From Phycisphaerales bacterium (lineage in GTDB: Bacteria > Planctomycetota > Phycisphaerae > Phycisphaerales > SM1A02): a stretch of 5,982 bases of DNA. How positions within the stretch are numbered: position 1 is the stretch's first letter; the number at the start of each line of letters is the position of its first letter. The translations under genes were made by a program, and so were the position numbers. Below, one piece after another: positions 5,771 to 5,982 of this stretch. The stretch spans positions 1-5,982 of the forward strand of contig JAGQOI010000166.1 in assembly GCA_020427625.1 (NCBI GenBank). Direction: 5' to 3'. The notes beneath the pieces are model-generated. The model saw only the letters and a list, made by a program, of their open reading frames with translations, had not been told where the DNA came from and did no database searches.

Positions 5771-5982
5771 GTGCCGACGACCCCCGCCAAGGTGCTTCTC
5801 GTCAGCGACTACCCGCTCGGCCATCCCGCGGGCGGCGGCTGCGAGGTCATGGTCGATCTCACGGCGCGACTCCTCGACGCCCGCGGCATCGCGACCCGCC
5901 TCTTCACCATCGACGACGTGCCCGACGCACGCCGGACGGCGCGCACGTACATCAGTCACGCCCGGGCCGCGTCGGCGCTGCG
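5771..5982 (+). CDS. Glycosyltransferase, GT-B fold, family 4-like (N-terminal part)
   Basis: A GTG start four bases after the dnaE stop opens a frame that continues to the window end, giving 70 codons. It begins MPTTPAKVLLVSDYPLGH, followed by PAGGGCEVMVDLTARLLDAR and GIATRLFTIDD. This is the first beta strand, the Gly-rich loop with GGxE-like spacing, the first long helix and the second strand of the N-terminal Rossmann domain of GT4-type glycosyltransferases, which transfer sugars from nucleotide-sugar donors in envelope or exopolysaccharide synthesis. The donor-binding C-terminal domain lies outside the window, so substrate and completeness are unknown. No clear Shine-Dalgarno precedes the GTG, which fits translational coupling to dnaE. 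A second GTG in frame at 5792 would remove the first strand and is less likely. Confidence 0.75.
   Translation, partial: MPTTPAKVLLVSDYPLGHPAGGGCEVMVDLTARLLDARGIATRLFTIDDVPDARRTARTYISHARAASAL

Noticed and set aside
1858..5790. A 1310-codon open frame on the minus strand, antisense to all of dnaE
   Set aside because: It is the register that mirrors a strongly GC-biased coding frame, where stop codons are rare. Its translation is Val/Asp/Glu/Arg/Ala/Leu-rich without recognisable motifs, whereas the plus strand encodes every DnaE motif.
5711..5959. An 82-codon minus-strand open frame at the 3' end
   Set aside because: It lies opposite the dnaE end and the glycosyltransferase N-terminus. The plus strand has the recognisable GT-B start, and this frame has only GC-driven composition.
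1..5982. tRNA, rRNA, CRISPR, insertion sequence or defence system
   Set aside because: I found no cloverleaf-like sequence, no regularly spaced repeats, no transposase motifs and no terminal inverted repeats. Genes cover almost the whole window.

Overview
The window is very GC-rich and gene-dense, with strong G/C preference at third codon positions, and is typical bacterial chromosome. The likely source is a planctomycete, perhaps of the Phycisphaerae. This rests on the DnaE sequence, where the usual GPGRGS element reads ARGSG and the insertion pattern differs from proteobacterial and actinobacterial DnaE, and on the planctomycete-like look of the small proteins. It is an inference from remembered family features, not a database result.

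Layout. Bases 1-1391 are the 3' end of a plus-strand gene cluster. It holds the last 14 codons of an unknown gene, a small membrane-anchored protein (51-497) and a fold-type IV PLP enzyme (498-1391). The genes are nearly contiguous (3-base gap, then a TAGATG junction), so they are probably one transcript. A short membrane protein (1412-1726) lies on the minus strand and converges on the PLP enzyme gene. Between it and dnaE is a divergent intergenic region of about 150 bp. That region is less GC-rich than the rest and holds a DnaA-box-like 9-mer, a small inverted/direct repeat, a plausible promoter and a GC palindrome.

Bases 1876-5766 encode the catalytic alpha subunit of DNA polymerase III (DnaE, 1296 aa). 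PHP domain, palm with all three catalytic aspartates, thumb/fingers, helix-hairpin-helix, internal clamp-binding motif, OB fold and a C-terminal domain are all present. Four bases later a glycosyltransferase family 4-like gene starts (GTG at 5771) and runs off the window.

This is mostly an ordinary housekeeping region, and I see no mobile element, CRISPR array, RNA gene or defence system. The points most worth a second look are two substitutions at functional sites. The PLP enzyme has Ser where the family has the Glu that contacts the PLP ring nitrogen. The DnaE PHP domain keeps all nine metal-ligand positions but has His in place of Cys at one of them. The DnaA-box-like site upstream of dnaE and the extended PHP-palm linker are further candidates.
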